Shown here: in pieces, positions 43,967-52,890 of the stretch | How positions within the stretch are numbered: position 1 is the first letter of the stretch | Layout of the letters: every line of letters starts with the position of its first letter | DNA from: JAFLCL01 sp964502175 | GTDB taxonomy: Bacteria > Myxococcota_A > Polyangia > Polyangiales > Sandaracinaceae | Direction: 5' to 3' | NCBI GenBank assembly: GCA_964502175.1 | Contig: CAZCVE010000044.1 | Span: 9,316-73,315, forward strand | Length of the DNA: 64,000 nt | The notes under the pieces: generated by a model | Databases searched by the model: none | What the model was told of the DNA's origin: nothing | Seen by the model: only the letters and a program-made list of their open reading frames with translations | Translations under genes and position numbers: made by a program

Positions 43967-44344
43967 ATGAGCTTCGACCTCTTTCTCTGGCATCCGAGCA
44001 GATCACTCGTGTCGGATGACGACGTACGCGCATCCATGCGGCGGCTACTCGACGTTGCGTTCGACCCCGAAGCTCAGCCGCCTGAAGAGAAGATCGAGAG
44101 CGAAGACATCGCGGCATTCGTCGCCGCACTGAGTGACGCATACCCGCCGCTCGACGAGCTATCCGAGGGCGATATCGAGCGCTCGCCTTGGTCGTGCGCG
44201 CTGGAGCGTGGCGACCGCCACATCTATCTGTGCATGGTCTGGTCGGTCGGCGACGAGGTGCTCGCGAAGATCGCCGCCCTCGCCGAGACGCATGGGTTGA
44301 TCCTGTACGACCCGCAGGGCGACCAGGTTCACTACCCCCGCTGA
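43967..44344 (+). CDS. small soluble protein, 125 aa, unknown
   Basis: MSFDLFLWHPSRSLVSDDDV and a C-terminal LAETHGLILYDPQGDQVHYP are the strongest features; a Trp/Cys pair (SPWSCALERGD) lies in the middle. Small MSFDLFLW-type proteins are common orphans and some act as immunity proteins, but this gene has no partner. It begins 4 bp after the E2 stop but uses a less GC-rich code, so co-transcription may be accidental. Confidence 0.72.
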   Translation: MSFDLFLWHPSRSLVSDDDVRASMRRLLDVAFDPEAQPPEEKIESEDIAAFVAALSDAYPPLDELSEGDIERSPWSCALERGDRHIYLCMVWSVGDEVLAKIAALAETHGLILYDPQGDQVHYPR

Positions 44345-44672
44345 TGGCCCTTCCGCTCAGCGCTGCCCAAGAAGGGGACGGACCTCGATAGTTCGACATC
44401 GACGCGCAGGCCTATCCCGCAAAGGGTTTCACCCGTGCGCCGGGGTTCACGCGAGGCGAACGCGCGAGTCGTCGTCGAGTCGGCGCCCGTCCGTCGCGAA
44501 ATCGCCTGTCTTTGGATGGTGTTTGGGAGTTGTCGAACTATCGAGGACCGTCCCCATTCGATCGGATCGAGGACCGTCCCCATTCGATCGGATCGGACCG
44601 CCGGACGCGGAATCGCCTGTCGCCGCAAGGCGCGCGGAGGCTATCGACATATCGAGGACCGTCCCCATCTGC
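44345..44672. other. 328-bp region made of REP-like repeats
   Basis: No gene. The region is built from copies of a unit with core ATCGAGGACCGTCCCC (44374-44397 inverted, 44540-44565, 44566-44591, 44651-44668) and a second shared stretch AATCGCCTGTC. The sequence between copies appears to be spacer. Confidence 0.55.
44374..44668. repeat. cluster of REP-like elements (ATCGAGGACCGTCCCC core)
   Basis: The first copy (44374-44397) is inverted relative to 44532-44555 with 23 of 24 bases matching. Two adjacent 26-bp units (44540-44565 and 44566-44591) are identical, and a fourth core lies at 44651-44668. Such GGGGACGG-type elements recall REP sequences mobilised by RAYT (Y1) transposases; no such gene is in the window. 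Confidence 0.65.
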
Positions 44673-44956
44673 CAGAAGGTCACCGTGCCCGCGGTCGTGC
44701 TCGCGCAGGCGTGGCGCGGAGGCCCGCAGGCTCGCTGTCTCGCTTGCTTCAGGGGTGCCACCTCGAGCCGGTGTCGATCGAGGACGCGCGCCTCGCGGGC
44801 ACCGCGTGCGGGCGGGCTGCGACTCACGATGCCGTCGACGCCCTCGTGGTGGTCGGTGCGCTTCGGCGCGGGGACCTCGTCGTGACGAGCGACCCAGACG
44901 ACCTCACGCGTCTCGCGCGGGCCCTCCGCGCCGCGCTGGCGCTCGAGCGGATCTGA
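44673..44956 (+). pseudogene. broken PIN-domain toxin gene
   Basis: The last repeat core abuts a stretch that reads KVTVPAVVLAQAWRGGPQAR in one frame and then SLSRLLQGCHLEPVSIEDAR in another, continuing to DAVDALVVVGALRRGD and VVTSDPDDLTRLARAL. This is the C-terminal two thirds of a PIN toxin, with the Asp in DAVDA and TSDPDD. The N-terminus is missing (replaced by the repeat) and one base is out of frame near 44735. So it is a remnant that lost its start by repeat insertion or deletion. Confidence 0.65.
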
Positions 44957-44997
44957 TCGTGGACGTTCGACGCCATCGTGGTCCGGGAGTGCTCGGT

Positions 44998-46020
44998 TCA
45001 GCGCTTCGTCGGGGCGAAGGCGGCGATCGCCTCGGTGCCGGTCGCGATGACGAGGTCGCCCAGCGGCACGAGCGAACTCACGTCGAGCGCGCCGAGCTTC
45101 TTTCCGTCTGCGCAGGCGAACATCACGCCCTCGCCGAGGCGCGGAACGCCCGCGTACGCGCCTGCCAAGACCACGCTCGGCTCACCGTCGCGGCCGGAGG
45201 GAGCGCGCCACTGCTCCTCGCCGGTCGCGAGTGATCGCGCGACGACCTTCCCCCCTTCGGTGTGCAGCACGCGCTCTGCGTCCGCCGCGAGGCCTCGGCC
45301 TTCGCACTTCGCCGACCACCGCAGCGCGAGCGTCGCGAGCTCGCGCACTTCGACGACACCCGTCTTCTTCCCCAGCGGTGCCACGAGCGTGATCAGCGCG
45401 TCGCCGATGACCTGGAGGTGCCACGCGCCCGGGATCGCGAGCGGCTCCGTCCACGGCTTCTTCGGCACACGGAGCTTGCCTTCGTCGTGGGCGGCGGCGC
45501 CCACGAGCCCGAGCGGGGTCGTCGTGATCAGCCTGAGACCCGCGGCGATCTTCTTCGGCTTGGTCGCTGCACCCGTGGCGACGTCGATCTCGATCACGCT
45601 CCACACGCGCGCCTTCAGCACCTGCACACGGAGCGTCCCGCCGTGGAGCGTGATCATCCCTTCGAGCACCTGGCCGACGACGTCGACCTTCCACGTGACC
45701 TTCCCGTCCGCGACGTGGTGAGCGGTGATCGTGTACGCGTGCTTCTGCGAATGCGCGGGGCCGCCTGGCTGCTTGCTCTCCGTGATCGCGAGATCGCCGA
45801 CGAGCAGGAGCGTGTCGGCGCTCAGCCCCGAGCGCTTCGGGAACTCGTGACGCCAGACGACGCGGCCATCGCGTGGCCTGATGCGGAGGAGGCTCCCGCC
45901 GTGACGGAGGAAGATGGCTCCGTGGGCGATCACCGGGGCGAGCGTGCCGAAGCAGGGCTCGCCGAGGGGCCGTCGCCACTTCTCGGGCAGCGGCACGAAG
46001 AGCGTGTCGTCGTCGTTCAT
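44998..46020 (-). CDS. PQQ-like beta-propeller protein, 340 aa
   Basis: No signal peptide is visible (MNDDDTLFVPLPEKWRRPLG). The protein has successive blades of the PQQ/quinoprotein-like type: GAIFLRHGGSLLRIRPRDGR, WKVDVVGQVLEGMITLHGG, WSVIEIDVATGAATKPKKI and ARSLATGEEQWRAPSG. Such cytoplasmic propellers serve as scaffolds. No catalytic residue can be picked. The start is the first ATG with a good fit. Confidence 0.8.
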   Translation of the reverse strand: MNDDDTLFVPLPEKWRRPLGEPCFGTLAPVIAHGAIFLRHGGSLLRIRPRDGRVVWRHEFPKRSGLSADTLLLVGDLAITESKQPGGPAHSQKHAYTITAHHVADGKVTWKVDVVGQVLEGMITLHGGTLRVQVLKARVWSVIEIDVATGAATKPKKIAAGLRLITTTPLGLVGAAAHDEGKLRVPKKPWTEPLAIPGAWHLQVIGDALITLVAPLGKKTGVVEVRELATLALRWSAKCEGRGLAADAERVLHTEGGKVVARSLATGEEQWRAPSGRDGEPSVVLAGAYAGVPRLGEGVMFACADGKKLGALDVSSLVPLGDLVIATGTEAIAAFAPTKR

Positions 46021-46075
46021 GCCGCGCGAGCATGCCGCAGCGGCGACCGATCCGAAAACCCGACGCCGCGCTCGA

Positions 46076-46174
46076 TCAGCCTTCGAGACCGTCGTCGTCC
46101 GTCGCGAGGAACACGACGGTCGAGACGCCCGACAAGAGGGCGGTGACGAACGCGAGCGCGGCGAGGGTGAGCAT
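46076..46174 (-). CDS. 32-aa membrane micropeptide
   Basis: MLTLAALAFVTALLSGVSTV then VFLATDDDGLEG: a single hydrophobic helix followed by an acidic tail, with a GGGGAGG ribosome site 3-4 nt before the ATG. It resembles many bacterial small transmembrane proteins. Its function is unknown. It is too short for most gene finders; the strong ribosome site is the main support. Confidence 0.45.
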   Translation of the reverse strand: MLTLAALAFVTALLSGVSTVVFLATDDDGLEG

Positions 46175-46323
46175 GGCCTCCCCTAGAGCAAGGCTGCTGC
46201 CAGCCGGCCGCGCGGCCGACGATCTGCGGATCTCCAGTGGATCCGCGGATCGCGCGCAGTGCCAACCTGAGCGCGCGCGCGCGGCTGCGACTTCGATGTC
46301 GCACGTGTCGCGCGACGCGACCC

Positions 46324-47451
46324 TCACCGGCTCGGGTCGACGAGCACCTTCGAGCCGGTGCTCTTCTTCGTGTAAGCGGCGATCTTCTGCGGGTCGAGCA
46401 CGTCGCGGAGCGAGATCGTGTCGGTGTAGTGGCTCGCGAACGTCGTCGTGAGCTCGTCCACGATGCGCATGCGCATGCGCATCACGTCCTCGGGCGCCAG
46501 CGTCTGGAGGAAGTACGTCACGAGGAAGCCGCTCACGCCCCACGCGAGGCCGATCGCGCGCGGGATCTCCGTCGCGGTGAGATCGAGCGCGCCATAGACG
46601 TAGAGCTGCTTGTGCTTGGGCGAGCCGTAGCGGCTGTAGGTCGTCATCTGCGAGACGGCCGCGCTCTCCATCGCAAAGAGGATCTGGCCCGCGAGCTTGC
46701 CGCCGCCGATGGCGTCGAACGCGAGCGTCGCGCCGGTCTTCTTCATCGCCTCGATCAGATCGACCTGGAACGTGGGCGTGGTCGAGTCGAGCACGTGCTC
46801 GGCGCCCAGCTCGCGGAGGAGCGCCACCTGCGCCGCGCTGCGCACGACGTTCACGAGCGGGACCTTCTCGCTCGCGCAGATCTTCACGAGCATCTGGCCG
46901 AGGTTCGACGCGGCCGCCGTGTGCACGAGCGCCGCGTGCTTCTCGCGGCGCAGCACCTCCACCATCGAGAGCGCGGTGAGCGGGTTCACGAAGCACGACG
47001 CGCCGTCGCGCGCGGGCGTTCCGTCCGGGAGGACGAGCGCGTCTCTCGCGCGCGCGATGCGGTGTGTCGCGTACATGCCGCCGCCGAGCAGCGCGACCGT
47101 CTTGCCCACGAGCGCGCGCGCGTCCGTGCCTGCGTCGATCACGACGCCAGCGCCTTCGTTGCCCACCGTGAGCGACTGACCCACGCGACCCGCGAGCGAC
47201 GGCATCAGCGTCTTGGGCACGCTCGCGCGCAGCGTCGGACCGTGCGCGTTCGCGCCCGTGGTCACGTTTCGCGGATCCACGGGGCCGAAGAGCAGGCCGA
47301 GGTCGGACGGATTGATCGGGGTCGCCTCGACGCGGACGAGGATCTGGTCGGGCGCGAGCGCGGGCAGCGTGACCGCTTCGAGGAACACGTCGATCTCACC
47401 GCCTTGGTCTGAGCGGTGGAGCAAGGATCGCAGTTCGAGGCTCGTGGTCAT
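46324..47451 (-). CDS. MDR-superfamily zinc-type or quinone oxidoreductase
   Basis: The 375-aa protein follows the GroES-then-Rossmann order of MDR enzymes: VRVEATPINPSDLGLLFG, then VGNEGAGVVIDAG, and the nucleotide motif AAASNLGQMLVKICASE (replacing GxGxxG) with AFDAIGGGKLAGQ downstream. It lacks the structural zinc Cys cluster, so a quinone oxidoreductase or enoyl reductase-like enzyme is more likely than alcohol dehydrogenase. The substrate is not known. It is divergent from the PEGA operon (162-bp gap). Confidence 0.88.
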   Translation of the reverse strand: MTTSLELRSLLHRSDQGGEIDVFLEAVTLPALAPDQILVRVEATPINPSDLGLLFGPVDPRNVTTGANAHGPTLRASVPKTLMPSLAGRVGQSLTVGNEGAGVVIDAGTDARALVGKTVALLGGGMYATHRIARARDALVLPDGTPARDGASCFVNPLTALSMVEVLRREKHAALVHTAAASNLGQMLVKICASEKVPLVNVVRSAAQVALLRELGAEHVLDSTTPTFQVDLIEAMKKTGATLAFDAIGGGKLAGQILFAMESAAVSQMTTYSRYGSPKHKQLYVYGALDLTATEIPRAIGLAWGVSGFLVTYFLQTLAPEDVMRMRMRIVDELTTTFASHYTDTISLRDVLDPQKIAAYTKKSTGSKVLVDPSR

Positions 47452-47613
47452 GGTCGGTCTCCGTGTCGTCGGGGGCCGTGCACATGGGACGCGCGAGGTC
47501 CCACGACAAGGGCTCGTCCGTACGAAGGTCTCGTGAACCGCGTGATGTTGCGGGCGTGATTTTGCGGGCGCCGCGTCTTGGACACGCGCGAGGCGTGTGC
47601 GATCGTCGGCCGC

Positions 47614-48525
47614 ATGCGCTGGGTCGTGATGGTGTCGCTGTCGCTGAGCGTGCTCGTGGTCTCCTTCGCGTCGGGCGCCTCCGCGCAGGACGCGGGCGAC
47701 GCGGTGCGAGCGCGCGCGCTCTTCGAGCGAGGCCTCGAGCAGGCGAACGCCGAGTCCTGGTCCGAAGCGCTCGAGTCGTTCCGCAGCTCGCTCACCCAGC
47801 TCGACCGGGCGGCGACTCGCCTCAACATCGGCGCGGCGCTGCTGCGCCTCGGCCGCTACATCGAGGCGCGCGACGAGATGGACGTGCTCCTCGCGTCGAG
47901 CGTCGCGGAGGCCGACGAGCGGGCGCGCGCCACCGAGCTGCGGGCTCGGGCGATGGACGGCATCCGCGTGATCGAGCTCCACGTCGAGCCCGCGAGCGCG
48001 AGCGTGACCGTGGACGGCGCGGCGCGCGGAGGCGCGATCGCGGCGGGGCGGCTCGAGCTGGACTCGGGGCGTCATCGTCTCGAGGTGCGCGCCGAAGGGC
48101 ACACGACCGAGGTGCGCGAGCTCGAGCCGGGCATGGCCGCGATCGTCGTGCGTCTCGCTCCGCTCCCTGCGCGACTGCACGTGCGGAGCAGTGTCCCCGG
48201 TGCAGCGATCACGATCGACGGCGAAGATCACGGCGTCACGAGCGCCGACGTCGAGCTCGCGCCGGGTCGACACCAGCTCGTCGTCACGGCGCGGGAGCTC
48301 CAGCCGTACGAGCGCTGGCTCAGCCTCACGAGCGGGCAGGACCTCGAGATCACCGCGACGTTCGAGCGCGCGAGCGGCGGCGATCTGCTCTCCGATCCTT
48401 GGTTCTGGGGCGTCGGTGGTCTCACGATCGCCGTGCTCGCGGGCGTGGGCATCGGACTCGGCGTGGCCCTCTCGAGCCCTGGCTACGACGGCGGCACGCT
48501 CGGAGACGTGCTGAGGCCGCGGTGA
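47614..48525 (+). CDS. TPR-PEGA protein with C-terminal anchor, 303 aa
   Basis: A signal peptide (MVSLSLSVLVVSFASGASAQ) leads to helical TPR-like units (RARALFERGLEQANAESWSE, RLNIGAALLRLGRYIEARDE). Two PEGA-like beta repeats follow (IELHVEPASASVTVDGAARG and LHVRSSVPGAAITIDGEDHG), then a C-terminal transmembrane segment (FWGVGGLTIAVLAGVGIGLG). PEGA domains link surface proteins to cell wall or S-layer. Its stop overlaps the GTG of the first lipoprotein gene of the operon, which supports a joint role at the cell surface. Confidence 0.82.
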   Translation: MRWVVMVSLSLSVLVVSFASGASAQDAGDAVRARALFERGLEQANAESWSEALESFRSSLTQLDRAATRLNIGAALLRLGRYIEARDEMDVLLASSVAEADERARATELRARAMDGIRVIELHVEPASASVTVDGAARGGAIAAGRLELDSGRHRLEVRAEGHTTEVRELEPGMAAIVVRLAPLPARLHVRSSVPGAAITIDGEDHGVTSADVELAPGRHQLVVTARELQPYERWLSLTSGQDLEITATFERASGGDLLSDPWFWGVGGLTIAVLAGVGIGLGVALSSPGYDGGTLGDVLRPR

Positions 48526-50663
48526 GACCGATCGTGCGCGCCGCGGTCGTGCTGCTCGCGCTCGTCGCGCTCGCGTCGGTCGTGGGCTGCGCGCCTGCGC
48601 CTTCACAGCTCGTCGTGTCGATCGACTCGGATCTGCCCGTGGATCGCGAGCCACCGACGGCCGGCGACGGAGTGCTCCGCGCGGTGCGCGTGCTCGTCTG
48701 CGAGTCGCGCTGCGACGCGGATGCCGCGCGAGACGAGCGCCTCTGGACGATCGGCGCGCGCAGCGACCTCGGACAGATCGCGCTGCCGCTGTCGTTCGGC
48801 GTCGCACCGCGCGATCCGGCGAACCCAGGCAGCGTGGAGATCGTCGTCGAGGCGCTTCGGTCGACCTCGGGCGGCATCGCGTCGGACGTGCTCTTCACGA
48901 CGAGCCGCCGCATCACGTTCTCCCCAGGTCGCGTCGCCGTGCCCATCTTCCTCTCGGCCGGATGCCGCGGACGCGCCTGCCCCGAGGGCACCACCTGCGG
49001 TGACGACGGCCAGTGCACGGGGACGGCGATCGACGCAGGGGCGCCCGACGCCGACGTCGCGGACGCGTCGATCGTCGCGGACACAGGCGTCGACGCGTCG
49101 CCGATCGACGCCGCGACACCCGAGGACGCAGCGATGCTCGATGCGCCCGCGATCGATGCGCCGCTCGATGCGTTCGCGTCGCGCGACGCGGGGCCGGCCG
49201 ACGCCCCGGGGCCGGACGCTGCGACGTGCGCATCGCCCGTCGGCGTGGGCCCAGGCGAGCCGACGTACGTGAGCGGCGAGAGCGTCGCGATCGGCACGGT
49301 GACCGCCGTCTCGTTCGCGCCCGACGGCAGCGAGCTCGTCGCCGGCCGCGGGTCGGGCGTGTTCGAGTTCGACGGCGCGCGCTCCGACGTGTCTGCGTAC
49401 TTCGTCAGCCGACGCGGAGCCGGCGGCTCGCCCTCGTGGACGACGTTCATCACCTACGACACCGCGCGCCGCGCGCCGTGGAGCTCGATCGTGCGCGTGC
49501 TCGAGCGCGACGGCGTCGTCTATGTCGCGGGTCAGGCCGCCGAGGGATGGACGAGCGGCACCGTGTCGGTCGCGGAGCTCGCCCCCGGGACCAGCTCGGA
49601 CTCACGCCGCGTGGGCACGATCCTCCTCGGCATGAGCGCGACCACGGGGACGGCGCTGTGGGGTCACAGCCTCAAGTCGATCGGGCCGACCGAGTTCATC
49701 GGAGGCTTCACGGTCGACGCGACGGGCGGCTGGCTCGTCACGCGCTGGTTCGGCTCGAGCCCCACGGACTTCCTCCTCGACGGCGTCTCGCGGGGCTTCG
49801 ATCGCGGCGTCGCCAACGGGCGTGTGCACCTCGTCCACGTCAGGCCCACGGGCAGCGTCGACGTCGTGCACGGCATCGACGGTCCGTCGTTCTCCGACGT
49901 CGACGTGGTGAGCGTCGAGCACGGCGACGTGATCGTCGCGCTCGCGGGCAACTTCAGCACGGCGAGCTCCGTGCGCGGCCTCGGGAGGACGGTCACCGAC
50001 GGCGAGCTCGTGATCGCGCGGCTCGCCGCGGACGGAAGCTTCCAGTGGGCGAGCACGCTCGACTGCGCGGTCGGCACGTGGTCACCGCTCAGCGCGAAGC
50101 TCGCGGCGCACGGAGGCCACGCGTTCCTCGCGTGGAGCGCGAGCCGCACGTCGACGGGCTCGACCGTGTGCAGCAGCCTCCGCGTCTACGACGTGGGCGG
50201 AGTGACCACGCACCCGCTCGCGCTCGAGAGCACGGGCTGGCTCGGCGCGATCGCAATCGAGCCATGCTCGGGCGCGCACGACGCGGCCTCGCTCTGGCGC
50301 GCGAGCGTGAATTCGTCGCCGCTCTCCGCGTTCACGAGCCTCGACGCCGACGAGCGCGGCGTCGCGGGCACGGGCTACTTCGGCGTGGGCGGCGCGTCGC
50401 TCGGTCTCGGCGTGCTGGCGGGGCACGACACGGGCATGGGCACCGATGGCTTCCTCGTCGTGTTCGATCACGGCCTCGCGCCCGTCCACACGAGCCTCTT
50501 CGGCGCGCGCGCCTCTGCGATCTACACCGTGGACGACGGCGGTGAGCACGTCGCGATCGGTCACGGCTCGCTCTTGCTCGCGCTCGCGCTCACCGGCGCC
50601 GACAGCTTCGGCAGCGTCGATCTCGCCTCCGGCGGAAGCGCGCTCAGCGCCACGCTACCCTGA
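48522..50663 (+). CDS. QLVV-type surface lipoprotein with propeller, 713 aa
   Basis: The product from the GTG overlapping the PEGA gene has a lipobox (LASVVGC), the domain starting PSQLVVSIDSDLP, a Cys cluster (CRGRACPEGTTCGDDGQC), a 70-residue linker of repeated 'DA' pairs, and a C-terminal domain of propeller blades (for example WLVTRWFGSSPTDFLLDG, LVIARLAADGSFQWASTL). It is paralogous to the next gene over its full length and to the gene at 1499 in the N-terminal half. I infer a surface-anchored binding protein. No catalytic motif. Confidence 0.8.
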   Translation: MRPIVRAAVVLLALVALASVVGCAPAPSQLVVSIDSDLPVDREPPTAGDGVLRAVRVLVCESRCDADAARDERLWTIGARSDLGQIALPLSFGVAPRDPANPGSVEIVVEALRSTSGGIASDVLFTTSRRITFSPGRVAVPIFLSAGCRGRACPEGTTCGDDGQCTGTAIDAGAPDADVADASIVADTGVDASPIDAATPEDAAMLDAPAIDAPLDAFASRDAGPADAPGPDAATCASPVGVGPGEPTYVSGESVAIGTVTAVSFAPDGSELVAGRGSGVFEFDGARSDVSAYFVSRRGAGGSPSWTTFITYDTARRAPWSSIVRVLERDGVVYVAGQAAEGWTSGTVSVAELAPGTSSDSRRVGTILLGMSATTGTALWGHSLKSIGPTEFIGGFTVDATGGWLVTRWFGSSPTDFLLDGVSRGFDRGVANGRVHLVHVRPTGSVDVVHGIDGPSFSDVDVVSVEHGDVIVALAGNFSTASSVRGLGRTVTDGELVIARLAADGSFQWASTLDCAVGTWSPLSAKLAAHGGHAFLAWSASRTSTGSTVCSSLRVYDVGGVTTHPLALESTGWLGAIAIEPCSGAHDAASLWRASVNSSPLSAFTSLDADERGVAGTGYFGVGGASLGLGVLAGHDTGMGTDGFLVVFDHGLAPVHTSLFGARASAIYTVDDGGEHVAIGHGSLLLALALTGADSFGSVDLASGGSALSATLP

Positions 50664-50669
50664 GCGCTC

Positions 50670-52847
50670 ATGCTGCGAGCCCACGTCCTCGACGCCCTTC
50701 GTCGCGTCATGCTGCTCGCGAACCTCGCGCTCTCGATCGCAGCGTGCGCGAGCGTGCCGACGCAGCTCGTCGTGCGCATCGACTCCGATCTGCCGACGGG
50801 CGTGGAGCCCCCGGTCGCGGGGGATCGCGTGCTCCGCGCGGTGCGGGTGGAGATCTGTGAGCCGAGCTGTGATCGCGTGGACGCGCCGCGGGTCGAGCGC
50901 CGCTGGGCGATCGGCGGATCGGCATCGAGCGGTCGTGTGGCGCTGCCGTTCTCGTTCGGCGTCGCGCCGCACGATCCCGAGGCGCCCGCGCGCGTGGAGA
51001 TCCGCGTCGAGGCCCTGCGCGTGGCGACCGATGTGGTCACCGAGGCCGACGTGCTCTTCGCGACGCGACGGGTGACCGCGTTCTCGCCTGGGCGTCGCCT
51101 CGACGTGTCGATCTTCCTCTCCGCGGGCTGCCTCGGCGATGCGTGCCCCGCCGGCACGGCGTGCGACGACGAGGGCCAGTGCGCTCCGGTCGAAGGGCTC
51201 GACGCGGGGCCGCTCGCGATCGACGGCGGTCTCGACGCGCACGCCGCGATCGAGGTCGATGCTGCGCAGTGGGATGCGGATCCCGAGGACGCGGGTGTCG
51301 ACGCGGTTGCGCACGACGTGGGTCTCGACGCTGGCGTCGACGCGGCGATCAGCGACGTCGGCGTGGACGCGTCACCCGATGCCCCACCGTGCATGCTGCC
51401 GACCAGCGAGCCCGCACCGACGAGCCTCGTCGGTGAGCGCGAGCAGGGCTTCAACGGCGGCTGGGTCATGGGCGTGGCCACCACGCCGGGCGGGGGGCGA
51501 CTCGCGTCGGGGACCTACACGAACCCCACTCCGTTCACGTGGGAGGGCGACAGCGTGAGGGGGCCCACGCTCTTCGTGAGCCGCGTCGAGGGCCTCGATC
51601 GCTGGACCGTGTTCCCGCGCATCGTCGGCACCTTCGAGCGCGCCAGCTTCCTCTCGCAGCTCGCCGAGCGTGACGGGGTGGTGTACGCGGCGGGAAGGCG
51701 CGTGGAGGGTTGGACGATCACGGCCGACGGGGTGACCGCGACGCTGCCTGCGCTCACGGACGCCGCGGACAGCTCGCTGCGCTCGGGCGTCGTGCTGCTC
51801 GCGCTCGACGCTGCGACGGGGCGACCGCTCTGGCACCGCACGCTCGAGACGGCGGGCGCGGGCGACTACCTCGAGGGCATGGTCGTCGACGAAGACGGCA
51901 TCCTCCTCGCGTGGCGATCGCTGCCGAGCGCGACGAGCACGCACGGCGCGCTGACGGTGGACGGTGTCGAGCGCGCGATCGATCGCGGGCCCGTCGACGG
52001 CCGTGTGCGCCTCGCGCGCTTCGACACGAGCGGCACGGTCCGCTGGGTCCACACGATCGGCGGAGCGAGCTTCGCGGGCGCCGATCTCGCGTCGACCGAA
52101 GACGGAGCGATCCTCTCGCTCCTCGTCACGCGTCTGCTCGATGGGTCGACGGGCCTCGTCGGTCTCGATCCCGCGCCACCCGAAGGGCCGGTCGTGATCA
52201 TGCGGCTCGACCGTGACGGCGCGCCTCGCTGGTCGCGCTCGGTTCGGTGCGCGAGCGGCACGTTCGTTCCGACCAGCGGCGCGATCTCCCAGGCCAACGG
52301 GCGCGTGTACGCATCGTTCCTCGCCCGCACGCCCTCGCTCGACACCGAGTGCTCCGCGCTCGCGATCGGTCCCGGCGCGGTCGACGATCCCGTGCTGCTC
52401 CGCGGCGAGGCCGGCCCCAACTGGTTCACGACGCTCGCGCTCGACACGTGCGGCGGCGAGCTGGCGGTGTCGCAGCTCTTCGGCGCCGCCGTGAGGGACG
52501 CACCGGGCGCGGCGATCAAGACGGTCACGGCGGACGCGCGCGGCGTCGTCGTCACGGGCTACGCCGGCTCGGGCGGCTTCACGACGTCGAGCGGCACGAT
52601 CGCGGGTCGAGATCCAGGCGGCGGCACGGATGGCTTCATCGCCGTGCTCACGCCGTCGCTCGATCGACGGTTCTTCCTCGTGTTCGGTCCGACCGCGTTC
52701 GCGTTGGACGGAGTCGATGACTACACCGAGTCCGCCGTGCTGCTCGGCGACACGCTGCACCTCGCGCTGGCCTTGTCGGGCGCGCAGACGCTCGCGGGTC
52801 TGAGCGTCGAGTCGGGGGCGCGCCTCGTTCGCTTCGGCCTGCGCTGA
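50670..52847 (+). CDS. QLVV-type surface lipoprotein, tandem paralogue, 725 aa
   Basis: The protein has a signal with lipobox (LALSIAAC), then VPTQLVVRIDSDLPTGVEPP and the same order: Cys cluster (CLGDACPAGTACDDEGQC), Asp/Ala linker, and propeller domain (LFVSRVEGLDRWTVFPRIVG, VIMRLDRDGAPRWSRSVRC). It lies 6 bp after its paralogue, so a tandem duplication within the operon is clear. An internal ATG at 50709 would give a shorter signal peptide; I keep the first ATG. Divergence between copies is greatest in the linker. Confidence 0.82.
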   Translation: MLRAHVLDALRRVMLLANLALSIAACASVPTQLVVRIDSDLPTGVEPPVAGDRVLRAVRVEICEPSCDRVDAPRVERRWAIGGSASSGRVALPFSFGVAPHDPEAPARVEIRVEALRVATDVVTEADVLFATRRVTAFSPGRRLDVSIFLSAGCLGDACPAGTACDDEGQCAPVEGLDAGPLAIDGGLDAHAAIEVDAAQWDADPEDAGVDAVAHDVGLDAGVDAAISDVGVDASPDAPPCMLPTSEPAPTSLVGEREQGFNGGWVMGVATTPGGGRLASGTYTNPTPFTWEGDSVRGPTLFVSRVEGLDRWTVFPRIVGTFERASFLSQLAERDGVVYAAGRRVEGWTITADGVTATLPALTDAADSSLRSGVVLLALDAATGRPLWHRTLETAGAGDYLEGMVVDEDGILLAWRSLPSATSTHGALTVDGVERAIDRGPVDGRVRLARFDTSGTVRWVHTIGGASFAGADLASTEDGAILSLLVTRLLDGSTGLVGLDPAPPEGPVVIMRLDRDGAPRWSRSVRCASGTFVPTSGAISQANGRVYASFLARTPSLDTECSALAIGPGAVDDPVLLRGEAGPNWFTTLALDTCGGELAVSQLFGAAVRDAPGAAIKTVTADARGVVVTGYAGSGGFTTSSGTIAGRDPGGGTDGFIAVLTPSLDRRFFLVFGPTAFALDGVDDYTESAVLLGDTLHLALALSGAQTLAGLSVESGARLVRFGLR

Positions 52848-52890
52848 GAGCGCGCCGGCGCGCGAGTCGAGACAGCTACTCGAGGCAGCG

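Noticed and set aside
44374..44668. Repeat cluster considered as CRISPR
   Set aside because: Copies are in both orientations, spacers are unequal and two units touch; no cas gene is nearby.
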